Shown piece by piece: positions 8,250 to 16,020 of a stretch of DNA of 64,000 nt (its first letter is position 1; each line of letters starts with the position of its first letter). The notes beneath the pieces are model-generated. The model worked only from the letters and a program-made list of their open reading frames with translations, did no database searches and had not been told where the DNA came from. The stretch covers positions 255,930 to 319,929 of the forward strand of contig NZ_QUEE01000005.1 in the NCBI RefSeq assembly GCF_003477885.1, in the 5' to 3' direction. This stretch comes from Lachnotalea sp. AF33-28 (GTDB taxonomy: Bacteria; Bacillota; Clostridia; Lachnospirales; Lachnospiraceae). The translations under genes and the position numbers were made by a program.

Positions 8250-10844
8250 ATGGATATAAAGCTCAAATGGATGGAAGCAAGCCGCCAGACAGCGGGCGGA
8301 ACACGGTTCGGCGTGCCGTGGCCTAAAGGAGCGCATAAGCAGGAAACACCGCTGTATCTGTACGGCGCGGACGGGAAAGCGGTTCCCGTACAGAATGAGA
8401 CACAGGCCTGCTGGCCGGACGGTTCGGTTAAATGGACGCTGCACAGCACAGTGTTGGATGCGCCTCAGAATTCCTATACCGTCAGCGACCGTGTGCCGGA
8501 GACGCCGGCGGTGCCGGAAACATGTTTAAAGATACATCGGCAGGAGGAATGTGTCACTGTAGATACAGGTGCTGCGGTTTGGACGATGAGGATAAATGAC
8601 CGCGATATGCTTAAAGTCAGCCATAGAGGAGGCGACAGCAATGGCCGCCTTGTGGCGCTGTGCGAGCGGCGGATCGAGACCGGCGGCTACGATTCGCTCT
8701 CCCAGGTATCGCCTTTTGACGGCGTCGCTGAGGTAGTGCGTCTGGAGAAGGCGGGAGAGCTGTCCGCAGTGGTGCGCCTTCGCGGAAGCCATGTTCAGAG
8801 GGGGGCCGGAGAACGCGGCCGCAAGTGGCTTCCTTTTGACCTGCGTCTGTACTTTTATGCCGGACAGGCTGCGGTGCGTTTGGTACATACCTTTACCTTT
8901 GACGGCAGAGAAGAGGAGGATTTTATCCGGGGCATAGGGCTGGAATTCGATCTGCCCATTGCCGGAGCGCTTCATAACCGTTTTGTGCGCATCGGCGGGG
9001 AGAGCGGCCTGTTCTGTGAATCGCCCAAAAGCCTGTGGACCAGAAACGATCCGGACGGCGCATACCGCCGTCAGCTGAAAGGCGAGGTCACTCCTGAAGC
9101 ACAGGGTATACTTCAGAACGATATGACGGTGTGGAATGACTATAAGATCACACAGCTTTCCAGCGATCATTACGATATATCCAAGCGTACCGGCGATCAC
9201 TGTGTGTATGTGCGCGGCGCTGCCGGGAAGCGGGCCATGGGAATCGCCTATGCGGGCGGAACAAACGGAGGCATGGCTGTGTTTAAACGCGATTTCTGGC
9301 AGAAGTCTCCGGCATCCATGGAGATCCTGGGCATGAAGGAACCCAGAGCAGCGATACGCCTCTGGTTCTACAGCCCCGAAGGGCAGCCCATGGATATGCG
9401 CCGCTATGACGACAAGACCCATGTACAGGCCTGCTATGAGGGCTTTGATGAAATGCGCGCTTCCGGCTACGGCATCTCCAACACCAATGAGGCGGTAGTT
9501 GAAACCTTCAGCGCGTACCCAGGCAATGAGGAACTGGTAAAACGCGCCGGCAGCTGGCAGGAGCCGAACCTGCTTTTCTGCGGCCCTGAATACATCCTTT
9601 CTACGATGGCTCTGGGCGATGCCTGGGGTGTGGAGGACCGTTCAACACCCGGACGCGCAAAGGTGGAAGGTTATCTGGACGATCTGTTTGAGCAGCATAA
9701 ACGCATCCGCGAGGAATTTGACCAGTATGGCTTCTGGGATTACGGAGATATCCGCCACACCTATGACACGTTCCGCCATAACTGGCTCTATGATATGGGC
9801 GGTTATGCGTGGCAGAACACCGAGCTGGTGCCGAATCTGTGGCTGTGGTACGGATTTCTGCGATCCGGCAGGCCGGATTATTTCCGCTGGGCGGAGGCGA
9901 TGACACGCCATACCTCAGAATGCGACCTCTATCACCTGGGACCGTATAAGATGCTGGGAAGCAGGCACAATGTGGTGCACTGGGGCTGCGGCTGCAAGGA
10001 ATGCCGCATCGGGCTGACACAGCTGCATAAGGTATATTATTATCTGACCGGCGATGAGCGGATCGGGGATATCATGGAGATGGAGAAGGATGTGGATTTT
10101 GCCGTTGCGGCGATGGATCCGCTGCGCCAGTATTTCCCGCCGGATCCGGACTACCCCTGTCACGCGCGCTTTGGGCCGGATATGATGGTATTTGCCGGGA
10201 ACTGGCTGACCCATTGGGAGCGCACGAACGATACGCGCTACCGTGATAAAATCCTGAATCTTTTATCACATTTTGCCGGCCCGGACGGCTTTGCGTCTTC
10301 CTCGATCTGGGGGTATGACCCGCATACGGGCAATATGAAGCAGATGACGAAAACACCGCCCAGCCACTTCAACTACTGTTTCGGCAGCGAGTATGTATGG
10401 CCGGAGGTGCTGGCTGTGCTGGACGATCCGGCGCTGTGGAAATCCTTCTTAAATGCCGGGCTGGTTTATTCTTCAGCCGGCGATCCGGATGGCCTGGACG
10501 AAGGGTGGGAGAGAGAGCCCAATACCGGAAAAGGCATACATAAGGGAGAGGGGTCACCGCGGGGCCGCCTAAGCACTTATGCCAACGGCGTCGCCGCCTA
10601 TACGGCCGGCAAGGCCGGTGATCAGGTCCTGGCTAAGCAGTGTTGGGAAGATCTGCTGCGCGATGAAGAGCACAAACAGCACGATGCGGTGGCCGTGCCC
10701 ATCATTGTGCGTGAGATCGACGAGGCCGGTGTGCACAAAATCATACATGAAGCCGGTCACCTGACCGGAAACGGCACCGGACAGTGGGGCGCCCATGCGA
10801 TTGTGATGCTGGCGCATATCGGTGATTATCTGGAAGAAGAATGA
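8250..10844 (+). CDS. YetA-like protein, exo-rhamnogalacturonan lyase (PL26/PcRGLX-like) family
   Basis: An 864-residue protein without a signal peptide. The order matches the YetA/PcRGLX family: an N-terminal beta-rich part (WPDGSVKWTLHS near residue 57) and a central-to-C-terminal alpha-toroid with YAWQNTELVPNLWLW, HTSECDLYHLGPYK and HWGCGCKECRIG. Known members act on rhamnogalacturonan or are uncharacterised, and B. subtilis yetA sits beside the lplABCD transporter genes, which resembles this arrangement. It has its own promoter and follows the importer operon, so it probably processes the same glycan inside the cell. A homologue lies at 35831-38530. The substrate is not proven. GC content is higher than in the preceding operon. 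Confidence 0.8.
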   Translation: MDIKLKWMEASRQTAGGTRFGVPWPKGAHKQETPLYLYGADGKAVPVQNETQACWPDGSVKWTLHSTVLDAPQNSYTVSDRVPETPAVPETCLKIHRQEECVTVDTGAAVWTMRINDRDMLKVSHRGGDSNGRLVALCERRIETGGYDSLSQVSPFDGVAEVVRLEKAGELSAVVRLRGSHVQRGAGERGRKWLPFDLRLYFYAGQAAVRLVHTFTFDGREEEDFIRGIGLEFDLPIAGALHNRFVRIGGESGLFCESPKSLWTRNDPDGAYRRQLKGEVTPEAQGILQNDMTVWNDYKITQLSSDHYDISKRTGDHCVYVRGAAGKRAMGIAYAGGTNGGMAVFKRDFWQKSPASMEILGMKEPRAAIRLWFYSPEGQPMDMRRYDDKTHVQACYEGFDEMRASGYGISNTNEAVVETFSAYPGNEELVKRAGSWQEPNLLFCGPEYILSTMALGDAWGVEDRSTPGRAKVEGYLDDLFEQHKRIREEFDQYGFWDYGDIRHTYDTFRHNWLYDMGGYAWQNTELVPNLWLWYGFLRSGRPDYFRWAEAMTRHTSECDLYHLGPYKMLGSRHNVVHWGCGCKECRIGLTQLHKVYYYLTGDERIGDIMEMEKDVDFAVAAMDPLRQYFPPDPDYPCHARFGPDMMVFAGNWLTHWERTNDTRYRDKILNLLSHFAGPDGFASSSIWGYDPHTGNMKQMTKTPPSHFNYCFGSEYVWPEVLAVLDDPALWKSFLNAGLVYSSAGDPDGLDEGWEREPNTGKGIHKGEGSPRGRLSTYANGVAAYTAGKAGDQVLAKQCWEDLLRDEEHKQHDAVAVPIIVREIDEAGVHKIIHEAGHLTGNGTGQWGAHAIVMLAHIGDYLEEE

Positions 10845-10964
10845 GATGGGAAACGCCTTCATGTGTGTTGTTTAAGTAGAAAAAGGGGTGGGGATATGCT
10901 ATATTTTACATAGCAGATAAGGTTAATTTAATATACGGCAAATTGTAACTGTTTAGGAGGCCTA

Positions 10965-11488
10965 TTATTCAAATATTAATTCAGGTCTTCCCATAAATGC
11001 ATTTTTTATAGCTTCAACCGCATTTTTCCCATGTTTCTTGGCAGTGCCAATATAGGACATTACGGCTAAGTAATCACGGATTCCTTCTTCGGTTCTGAAG
11101 CAACCGGATACCTTAGTTTTTGTCTTGATCATGCGCAGATTTCTTTCCGCCTGATTGTTGTCAAAATCTATTTGGAAGTCCTTTAGAAAATGGCAGACTT
11201 CACCCTTGTATTTTTGCAGGCGTTCAATGAGTGCCAGTACTTTCCCTTTTTTAGGGCGCCCCTTTTTCTTTGCTTCCGTTGTAACCATTGGGTTTTCAGC
11301 AAATGCTACTTGGATGATTGCATCATACTCTTCATTATAATATTGAATCGTATGTTCATCAGCACCTGACAGATTCATTGCTATTGCGTCTTCTTTTGGC
11401 TTTTTCATATTCAAAAGAAGCTTTTTGAATCTAGGTGCCCATGTTTGCTCTGGATGGTTTTCTATTACTCCATTCCATTCAATTCAAT
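10965..11488 (-). pseudogene. IS66 transposase (TnpC) C-terminal fragment
   Basis: The open frame begins without a start codon near 11488 and gives the last part of an IS66 transposase: HPEQTWAPRFKKLL, then DNNQAERNLRMIKTKTKVSG, the conserved C-terminal signature. The N-terminal zinc-binding part and most of the catalytic domain are absent. An internal ATG at 11414 gives a 149-residue frame, but that is not a natural start. It ends 20 bases inside the terminal repeat at 10945-10958. Confidence 0.85.
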
Positions 11489-11724
11489 TCATATGGTCAA
11501 AATGCGGTGGATAAGTATAAAATTTCAAGGTTCAAGTGTTGCTAAAACTATTCAAAATCCACGGACTGTGGCTTTGAAACATAGTTATTTAAGATGTCTG
11601 TGGAGTAATCCACAGCAAATCAAGTCTCATGATTATTGAGGAAGATTTATTCACAGAAATCATGGAACAGATTGCAAAACAGATTTTCATCTGGACCTAA
11701 AGTGGGGTCCTAAACAGTTACTAT

Positions 11725-12087
11725 TCAAGATCGTGTCTCTGGCTGCATGGTTGGATATTCTATACAGTAGCTGCCAGCTTTCAGGATTACTGCCGGAACT
11801 GACTGCTCGGATCTATCATCAGACAAACTGTGTCCGTATGGTTGAGGGATTTCATCGATGAGTGGAAGCGGAACTACCTGCTGGCATTCCCTGATGACAC
11901 GATGATTCGCTGCCGGTATTTCGCAGGCTCTTTTGCGAAGCTTTGTTATCTTGCTGTAAAAGCTGCTGATCGGGATCCCGTGCTGTTCGCACCAGATTTT
12001 GTCCCCGAGCCCGCTTGTACGGCATTCTTGTATCAGTTCCATCCATTCCTGATCAGTACGTGGGGCATTCTTCGGTTTCTCATTCAT
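11725..12087 (-). pseudogene. IS66 accessory protein TnpA, 3' end damaged
   Basis: The 120-codon frame shows the usual TnpA helix-turn-helix N-terminus: WMELIQECRTSGLGDKIWC, then EQHGIPISSFYSKITKLRK. After AVILKAGSYCIEYP the conserved end is lost: the frame closes at TMQPETRS next to the inverted repeat at 11708-11721. The start is preceded by AAAGGAAGGAG. In a working IS66, tnpA would be followed by tnpB and tnpC. Here neither follows intact, so it is a relic. Confidence 0.75.
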
Positions 12088-12250
12088 AGTTTTTTATGCT
12101 CCTTCCTTTTTGGGAGAAGTCAGTTACTTGCTTCGAAGAGATGTAGTAAACGAATACAAAGTAGGCAGCTGAGAACCAGCTGGAATCGTACTTCTCCTTT
12201 AATGTCTCTATTATTGCACAAGAGGATGGAATTGTGGAACGGTGGGTTAT

Positions 12251-12976
12251 TCATCGCTTACTGCTTTTTTTTGGAAGCACATCCTTGATATATAATTTTA
12301 CCACACGATATACTTCCTCAAACGGCGGCTTATTCACGCCGCCCGCAAAACGGAACTTTTCGTAAGAGTGCTGTAAATCCTCGGTTCTGCGAAGAAAGCC
12401 GTTAAAGGTATCCAAGTTTTTGCCGCTGTTTTTCAGTGTTTGAATAACATCGGCACTGTCAAAATCAAAAACCTTTGAAATATAATATAGGTCTACGACA
12501 TCTTTTATTCTGCGAAACACCTTATCGGTAGAAATTGCAGAAACCTTATCAGCTATCATTTGAGAAGGGGATACACCACGAAAACGCAATCCTTCCACCT
12601 CATAAAGCTTTGTGGGAGGAATAGGGCGGTTTACATCAATATCCATAGAAAAGAGTATTTCGCCCGTTTCTCGGTTGGCCAGTTCAAAACCGGCAGAGCG
12701 TCCTTCGCCATACATTCGGTAAATGCTAACCTCCAAATCAGTGCCGCATTTTTTAATAGCGCTTTGCAAGGATTCAACCATCTGCTCGGCTGTCGGTGGC
12801 GTGTCAGAGTTCCAGTTGGCGTCAATATCTACGGTATGACGAATATCTTCTGTGAAGCCTGCTTCCATCAGGCAGGCTTTAAGCACCATTGATCCCTTAA
12901 AGCTAATGGGAATCCCGCTGTCATATATAGCCTTCATCACCTCATACATCAGTTTTTCTTCTGCCGTAATATTCAT
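12251..12976 (-). CDS. AbiEii/AbiGii-type nucleotidyltransferase toxin
   Basis: A cytoplasmic protein of 241 residues with nucleotidyltransferase motifs: GSMVLKACL (motif I), TVDIDANW with two catalytic aspartates, a later MDIDV, and the K...A...R..KDVVDLYYIS helix of AbiEii-like proteins. Relatives are the toxin half of type IV toxin-antitoxin or abortive infection systems, and some transfer nucleotides to tRNA. It lies 13 bases after the XRE-domain gene and is transcribed with it. The length is complete, with no frameshift. It sits among decayed mobile genes, consistent with an acquired defence pair. Whether it is toxic here is not shown by the sequence. Confidence 0.82.
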   Translation of the reverse strand: MNITAEEKLMYEVMKAIYDSGIPISFKGSMVLKACLMEAGFTEDIRHTVDIDANWNSDTPPTAEQMVESLQSAIKKCGTDLEVSIYRMYGEGRSAGFELANRETGEILFSMDIDVNRPIPPTKLYEVEGLRFRGVSPSQMIADKVSAISTDKVFRRIKDVVDLYYISKVFDFDSADVIQTLKNSGKNLDTFNGFLRRTEDLQHSYEKFRFAGGVNKPPFEEVYRVVKLYIKDVLPKKSSKR

Positions 12977-12989
12977 TAAAAATCACCTC

Positions 12990-13646
12990 TTAATTTCCGT
13001 AATATTCTATTGCTTCATCTGCTAATCTGTCAAACTTATCCTGATATTCGGGGGCTACGGAAATTCCTTCCAAGCTCTCGCCGTTGCGATAATAGTAGCG
13101 GCTGATTGCTTCCGTAATGCCCTGCATATCCAAGATAGATTCATTGGCAAGAGCATCTGTCACCGTTCTGTTAAAGTCGGTATAGAACAGTCCGTTCTTT
13201 TCCTTTACATTGTAGGAGCTGATCTGATTGCCAAGAACAACTACACCGTTAAAGCGAGAAACCGAGTCGTCACCATATACCCATATAATATACTCATCGC
13301 TGCGCCCTCTGAAATTGCCCTGACACATCAGCGCTTCATCTAATGCAAAAACGACGGATTCTCCAATACATTCACGGACAGCCTTAAGCCAAGCGAGAGC
13401 GCCGACATAGTCGCTTCTTTTTGGCAGGTCGCTTTTTTGCGGACTGTACTTCGGCAATACGGTTGTCTTTCGGTTGACAAGGTCTGCCCGTGTACGGCTT
13501 TCCAACAGATTTATAATATATTCCGGCGGCTTACGCACGCCTGCTTCCCAATTCTGAACGGTACGAAATGGAATATTATATCGTGCGGCAAATTCGCTTT
13601 GGGTGTCGCCTAACCGAGTTCTCATTTCACGAATATTCATCATCAT
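12990..13646 (-). CDS. XRE-family DNA-binding protein, presumed antitoxin partner of the AbiEii-like toxin
   Basis: About 218 residues. The N-terminal 50 form an XRE helix-turn-helix (TQSEFAARYNIPFRTVQNWE). The rest is an uncharacterised domain with FALDEALMCQGNFRGRSDEY and a C-terminal helical DEAIEYYGN. Three consecutive ATG codons (13646, 13643, 13640) follow GAGGTG; the exact start is uncertain, and the first was taken. It heads a two-gene operon with the toxin. AbiEi antitoxins proper carry a winged helix plus a C-terminal domain; this protein has a different DNA-binding fold in the same position. It probably represses its own promoter. The antitoxin role is inferred from gene order. Confidence 0.7.
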   Translation of the reverse strand: MMMNIREMRTRLGDTQSEFAARYNIPFRTVQNWEAGVRKPPEYIINLLESRTRADLVNRKTTVLPKYSPQKSDLPKRSDYVGALAWLKAVRECIGESVVFALDEALMCQGNFRGRSDEYIIWVYGDDSVSRFNGVVVLGNQISSYNVKEKNGLFYTDFNRTVTDALANESILDMQGITEAISRYYYRNGESLEGISVAPEYQDKFDRLADEAIEYYGN

Positions 13647-13661
13647 TATCACCTCACCAAT

Positions 13662-13691
13662 ACAATACACCCAATGAGTGCATTATGTCAA
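13662..13691 (-). promoter_or_regulatory. Promoter of the toxin-antitoxin operon
   Basis: On the minus strand TTGACA (13691-13686) and TATTGT (13667-13662) are separated by 18 bases. The small inverted repeat CACTCATTGGGTG lies in the spacer and could be the XRE protein's operator. Confidence 0.6.
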
Positions 13692-13738
13692 TAGCGTTTC
13701 CAAAAGTTCAGATTTTATTCGTAAATCAAAACGGGGTG

Positions 13739-13812
13739 TTAGGGGCGGCAGCCCCTAAAGAGTAAATCGGCTAAACAGCCGATTTTGAGTTGGAACTTGC
13801 CGTACAAGTTCC
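13739..13812. repeat. Three perfect hairpins in a row
   Basis: TTAGGGGC/GCCCCTAA (13739-13758), AAATCGGCT/AGCCGATTT (13764-13785) and GGAACTTG/CAAGTTCC (13792-13812) follow each other with 5-6 base gaps. Stems are 8-9 bp with no mismatches. They lie between the partition-gene remnants and the toxin-antitoxin promoter. They may be the 3' processing or termination structures of the lost plasmid-like operon. Confidence 0.75.
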
Positions 13813-13838
13813 CTGCTTGTTACAGTATGAGACACGTA

Positions 13839-14126
13839 TTACTGTCCTTCGTTTCTCTCAACCTTTCTCAAATAGGAAATGCCGTTCTTTTCTCTCTCAA
13901 AGGTGAGTGTTAGCGTTGCTCCTTCTTCAATCTCAGGGATACCGAGATAGCCGGTGTTCTGCCAAGCGGAAGCGTCTCTGCAATTTCCGTGTGCGACTCA
14001 TAAAACTGATTGACGGCAGTAATAATCGCCTTGTTCTTAGAATCCGTACATTTTCAAATGTTCCCAAGCACTGCGGTCAGTTTCGTTATCCAAGTTAAAC
14101 CGCAGGCTCATTCGCTTGATACTCAT
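13839..14126 (-). pseudogene. ParR-like partition protein remnant plus an unidentified 3' fragment
   Basis: The frame starts at an ATG overlapping the parM stop (ATGA) and reads MSIKRMSLRFNLDNETDRSA, a typical N-terminus of the small partner of clostridial ParM. It stops early. A shifted frame continues SKNKAIITAVNQFYESHTEI as expected for the same protein. A third frame then ends in ATLTLTFEREKNGISYLRKV, whose origin I do not recognise. At least two frameshifts or deletions are needed, so the gene is dead. Confidence 0.65.
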
Positions 14127-14593
14127 AACGCACCGCCGCCGACTACATAAAGCTTCATCAGCTTTGAGTCATAACCGTGTTCCCGGAGCCTGCGGAAAAT
14201 GCCTTCTACATACTCTTTTGCGGTGTCGGTGATTGTTTTCAGATAGTCACCGTCAATATCCGCTGTTCCGAAACGAAGCACACGGGTAATCATTTCTTCG
14301 GGTGGCTCTGCGTGATGAATTCTCATCAGATTCTCACAGATTTGAAGCATACACTGGTGCGTTCCGAATTTCTCGGTAAAACAGCGGCGGGGATTTGGGT
14401 TTTTGTCGTTGACGAACATAATGTTCATCGTGCCGTTTCCGATATCGCAGAGCATATTTACACCCGAAAAATCAGATAAGTTGTTGACGATAGCGGCAAA
14501 TCCCTGCGGATAAATATCTGCACCGACAATACGGATGTGATAATCCTTACCTTTAAAATTGAAATTTTGCCGATTTCGGTTGAGAATATGCAA
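14123..14593 (-). pseudogene. ParM/StbA-family actin-like ATPase, truncated
   Basis: The 156-codon frame covers only the middle and later part of a plasmid-segregation ParM: YHIRIVGADIYPQGFAAI, then MLCDIGNGTMNIMFVND (the second phosphate-binding loop) and KLYVVGGGAL. Roughly the first hundred residues are missing, and the C-terminus stops abruptly after VVGGG, where ParM proteins normally continue. Together with the ParR relic it marks a former plasmid or conjugative element in this patch. Confidence 0.75.
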
Positions 14594-14730
14594 ACTGTAA
14601 AAGAGGTAATAAAAAAATATAAGATAGAAAAGATAAAAAGTGATTTTATTAAGTCTATCGTAGATGAGCGATTGAACTAATTTAAAGGTGCAGGATAGTA
14701 ATATTCAAATAGATTCTTTTGGTATGTATC

Positions 14731-14759
14731 TTGACAGTTCATTTAACAGCTGTTACAAT
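14731..14759 (+). promoter_or_regulatory. Sigma-A promoter of the TetR gene
   Basis: TTGACA (14731-14736), a 17-base spacer and TACAAT (14754-14759). The transcription start would fall inside or next to the palindrome at 14765-14779, a position suited to repression. Upstream, 14594-14730 holds only a 30-codon frame (MQTVKEVIKKYKIEKIK...) that looks like the tail of a lost gene. Confidence 0.8.
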
Positions 14760-14764
14760 CTAAA

Positions 14765-14779
14765 CATACCGAAAGTATG
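14765..14779. promoter_or_regulatory. Operator CATAC-N5-GTATG, copy 1
   Basis: An inverted repeat directly downstream of the TetR -10 box. The right half is followed by a second TATG. The same half-sites with the same 5-base spacing occur at 15669-15683, before the next operon. Binding by the TetR protein encoded at 14896 is inferred. Confidence 0.65.
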
Positions 14780-14799
14780 TATGTAAATGAAGAGGTGAG

Positions 14800-14878
14800 G
14801 TCATCAGCCTTGGGCCGGTGACAGGAAAAGAGGAAGCGCACTGATGTGCGCGCAGGTCATCAGCCTTCGGCTGGTGAC
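14800..14878 (+). repeat. R1 leader repeat (hairpin 2, hairpin 1, hairpin 2) before tetR
   Basis: Two copies of the hairpin GTCATCAGCC/GG(C)TGGTGAC (14800-14822, 14856-14878) flank the short hairpin GCGCAC-TGAT-GTGCGC (14836-14851). The second copy has a TTCG loop and ends 18 bases before the start codon, just ahead of the ribosome site. The same arrangement precedes the ABC gene at 23457, and single units precede 40155 and 41956. Confidence 0.85.
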
Positions 14879-14895
14879 AGGAAAGGAAGGAAAGT

Positions 14896-15558
14896 ATGGC
14901 ACGCAACAAATATCCCGAGGTGACGGTAGAACGGATCCTGGATGCTGCCCAGCGTTTGTTTTTGGTGAAAGGGTATGAAAACACGACGATCCAGGATATC
15001 GTGGATGAGCTGGGGGGGCTGACCAAAGGAGCTGTTTACCACCATTTCAAGTCCAAGGAGGAAATTATGGACGCGGTGGGAGACAGGATGTTTACGGAAA
15101 ACAATCCTTTTGAAGCCGTGATGGGGCGAAATGACTTGAACGGCCTGCAGAAGCTTCGGGAAATGATACGGCTGAATCAGTCGGACCGGGCCAGGATGGA
15201 TATGAACATCCAATCTCTGCCTATCCTCAAGAATCCGCGGGTGCTGGTGGGAATGATTGAGTCCAACCGCCAGACACTGACACCCTATTTCCAGCGGCTG
15301 ATCGAGGAGGGAAACAGGGACGGATCCATCCGCACGGAGTACACCAGAGAGGTCGCGGAGCTTATTCCGCTGCTGACCAGCCTTTGGCTTGCGCCGACAG
15401 TCTACCCGGCCACCGCGGAGGGGATGCTTAGGAAATTTCAGTTTATAGGCGAAATGCTGGATAAGATGGGGGTTCCTATAGTGGATGATGAGATAATGGA
15501 ACTGGCCCGGCAGTATTTTATTGAGATAGAAAGCTCCGACAAGACAGCGGATAAATAG
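14896..15558 (+). CDS. TetR/AcrR-family transcriptional regulator
   Basis: A 220-residue repressor. The N-terminal helix-turn-helix is clear: ERILDAAQRLFLVKGYENTT, then GAVYHHFKSKEEI. The C-terminal two thirds are helical and variable, as expected for a ligand-binding domain. The start follows GGAAGG. It likely binds the CATAC-N5-GTATG sites at its own promoter and before the 15723 operon, which includes an MFS transporter; repression of an exporter by such a protein is a common arrangement. The ligand is unknown. Confidence 0.9.
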   Translation: MARNKYPEVTVERILDAAQRLFLVKGYENTTIQDIVDELGGLTKGAVYHHFKSKEEIMDAVGDRMFTENNPFEAVMGRNDLNGLQKLREMIRLNQSDRARMDMNIQSLPILKNPRVLVGMIESNRQTLTPYFQRLIEEGNRDGSIRTEYTREVAELIPLLTSLWLAPTVYPATAEGMLRKFQFIGEMLDKMGVPIVDDEIMELARQYFIEIESSDKTADK

Positions 15559-15564
15559 AGTTGC

Positions 15565-15654
15565 CTGCCAGAGCTTGTTTGAAAATTGCTTCCCGTAAAA
15601 TGTGTGTCATACTCTCAGGATAGCGTTTTCAAACAAGCGAAGGCAGCTTTATTT
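15565..15654 (+). terminator. Long stem-loop after tetR, built from a short R4 foldback
   Basis: CTGCC (15565-15569) pairs with GGCAG (15642-15646), and GCTTGTTTGAAAA (15573-15585) pairs with TTTTCAAACAAGC (15626-15638). A TTTATTTT run follows. The inner sequence resembles the arm of the foldback at 41601-41764, so the terminator seems to have been formed from that repeat family. Confidence 0.65.
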
Positions 15655-15668
15655 TAAATACATACATT

Positions 15669-15683
15669 CATACGGTAGGTATG
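15669..15683. promoter_or_regulatory. Operator CATAC-N5-GTATG, copy 2
   Basis: The same half-sites and spacing as at 14765-14779, preceded by an additional CATAC (15661-15665). It lies 40 bases before the first gene of the next operon, in the region where its promoter should be. Confidence 0.65.
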
Positions 15684-15722
15684 ATAAATAAAAATAGACT
15701 GTAAGAATTGGAGGTATCAGGA

Positions 15723-16016
15723 ATGACTGAATACGAATTTGACAGATGTATCGAAGCGGCGGCCCAGAGGTTCGAACGCCGTGTGGAGGAGGCTGCCGAC
15801 AGGCTGGATCGGGGCGTAAGCGTTGCCTGGCACAAGAGCCGGACTCTCCGTATAACCTTAAAGAGCATTTCACTGGCTGCGGAGGCAGGACTGATGCTTG
15901 GAGCCGCCAGGCTGGCTAAGCAGGGACACCATACAGCCGCGTTTTGGTGCTTTATTCTCGGCGCAGCGGGGCTGGCGGCAGACATTGTAACGGCGATTGC
16001 ATTCAGAAGGAGATAG
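15723..16016 (+). CDS. Small membrane protein of unknown function
   Basis: 97 residues. A charged helical N-terminus (residues 1-45, rich in Glu and Arg, with a heptad-like pattern AAAQRFERRVEEAADRL) is followed by two hydrophobic stretches at about 50-66 and 74-92. The start was placed at 15723 after GGAGG. It ends four bases before the MFS gene and is probably cotranscribed with it. I do not recognise the family. Its place behind a TetR operator suggests an accessory to the transporter. Confidence 0.65.
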   Translation: MTEYEFDRCIEAAAQRFERRVEEAADRLDRGVSVAWHKSRTLRITLKSISLAAEAGLMLGAARLAKQGHHTAAFWCFILGAAGLAADIVTAIAFRRR

Positions 16017-16020
16017 ACAT

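Larger units (their letters stand above)
10945..12127 (-). mobile_element. IS66-family remnants, probably two copies fused
   Basis: The left end is GTAACTGTTTAGGA (10945-10958). An exact inverted copy, TCCTAAACAGTTAC, lies at 11708-11721 and bounds a 777-bp segment holding only the 3' part of tnpC. A 3'-damaged tnpA follows to the right, and a shorter CAGTTAC at 12121-12127 may be the outer end of that second piece. IS66 ends typically begin GTAA. No tnpB was found and no 8-bp target duplication flanks the 14-bp repeats. The element cannot transpose by itself. It begins an accessory patch reaching to about 14690. Confidence 0.7.

Noticed and set aside
9601..10356. Several long frames opposite the YetA-like gene
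   Set aside because: They have no ribosome sites and arise from the GC-rich codon pattern of the plus-strand gene.
11830..12288. 152-codon plus-strand frame over the IS66 tnpA
   Set aside because: It is the complement of tnpA and flanking sequence, without family resemblance.
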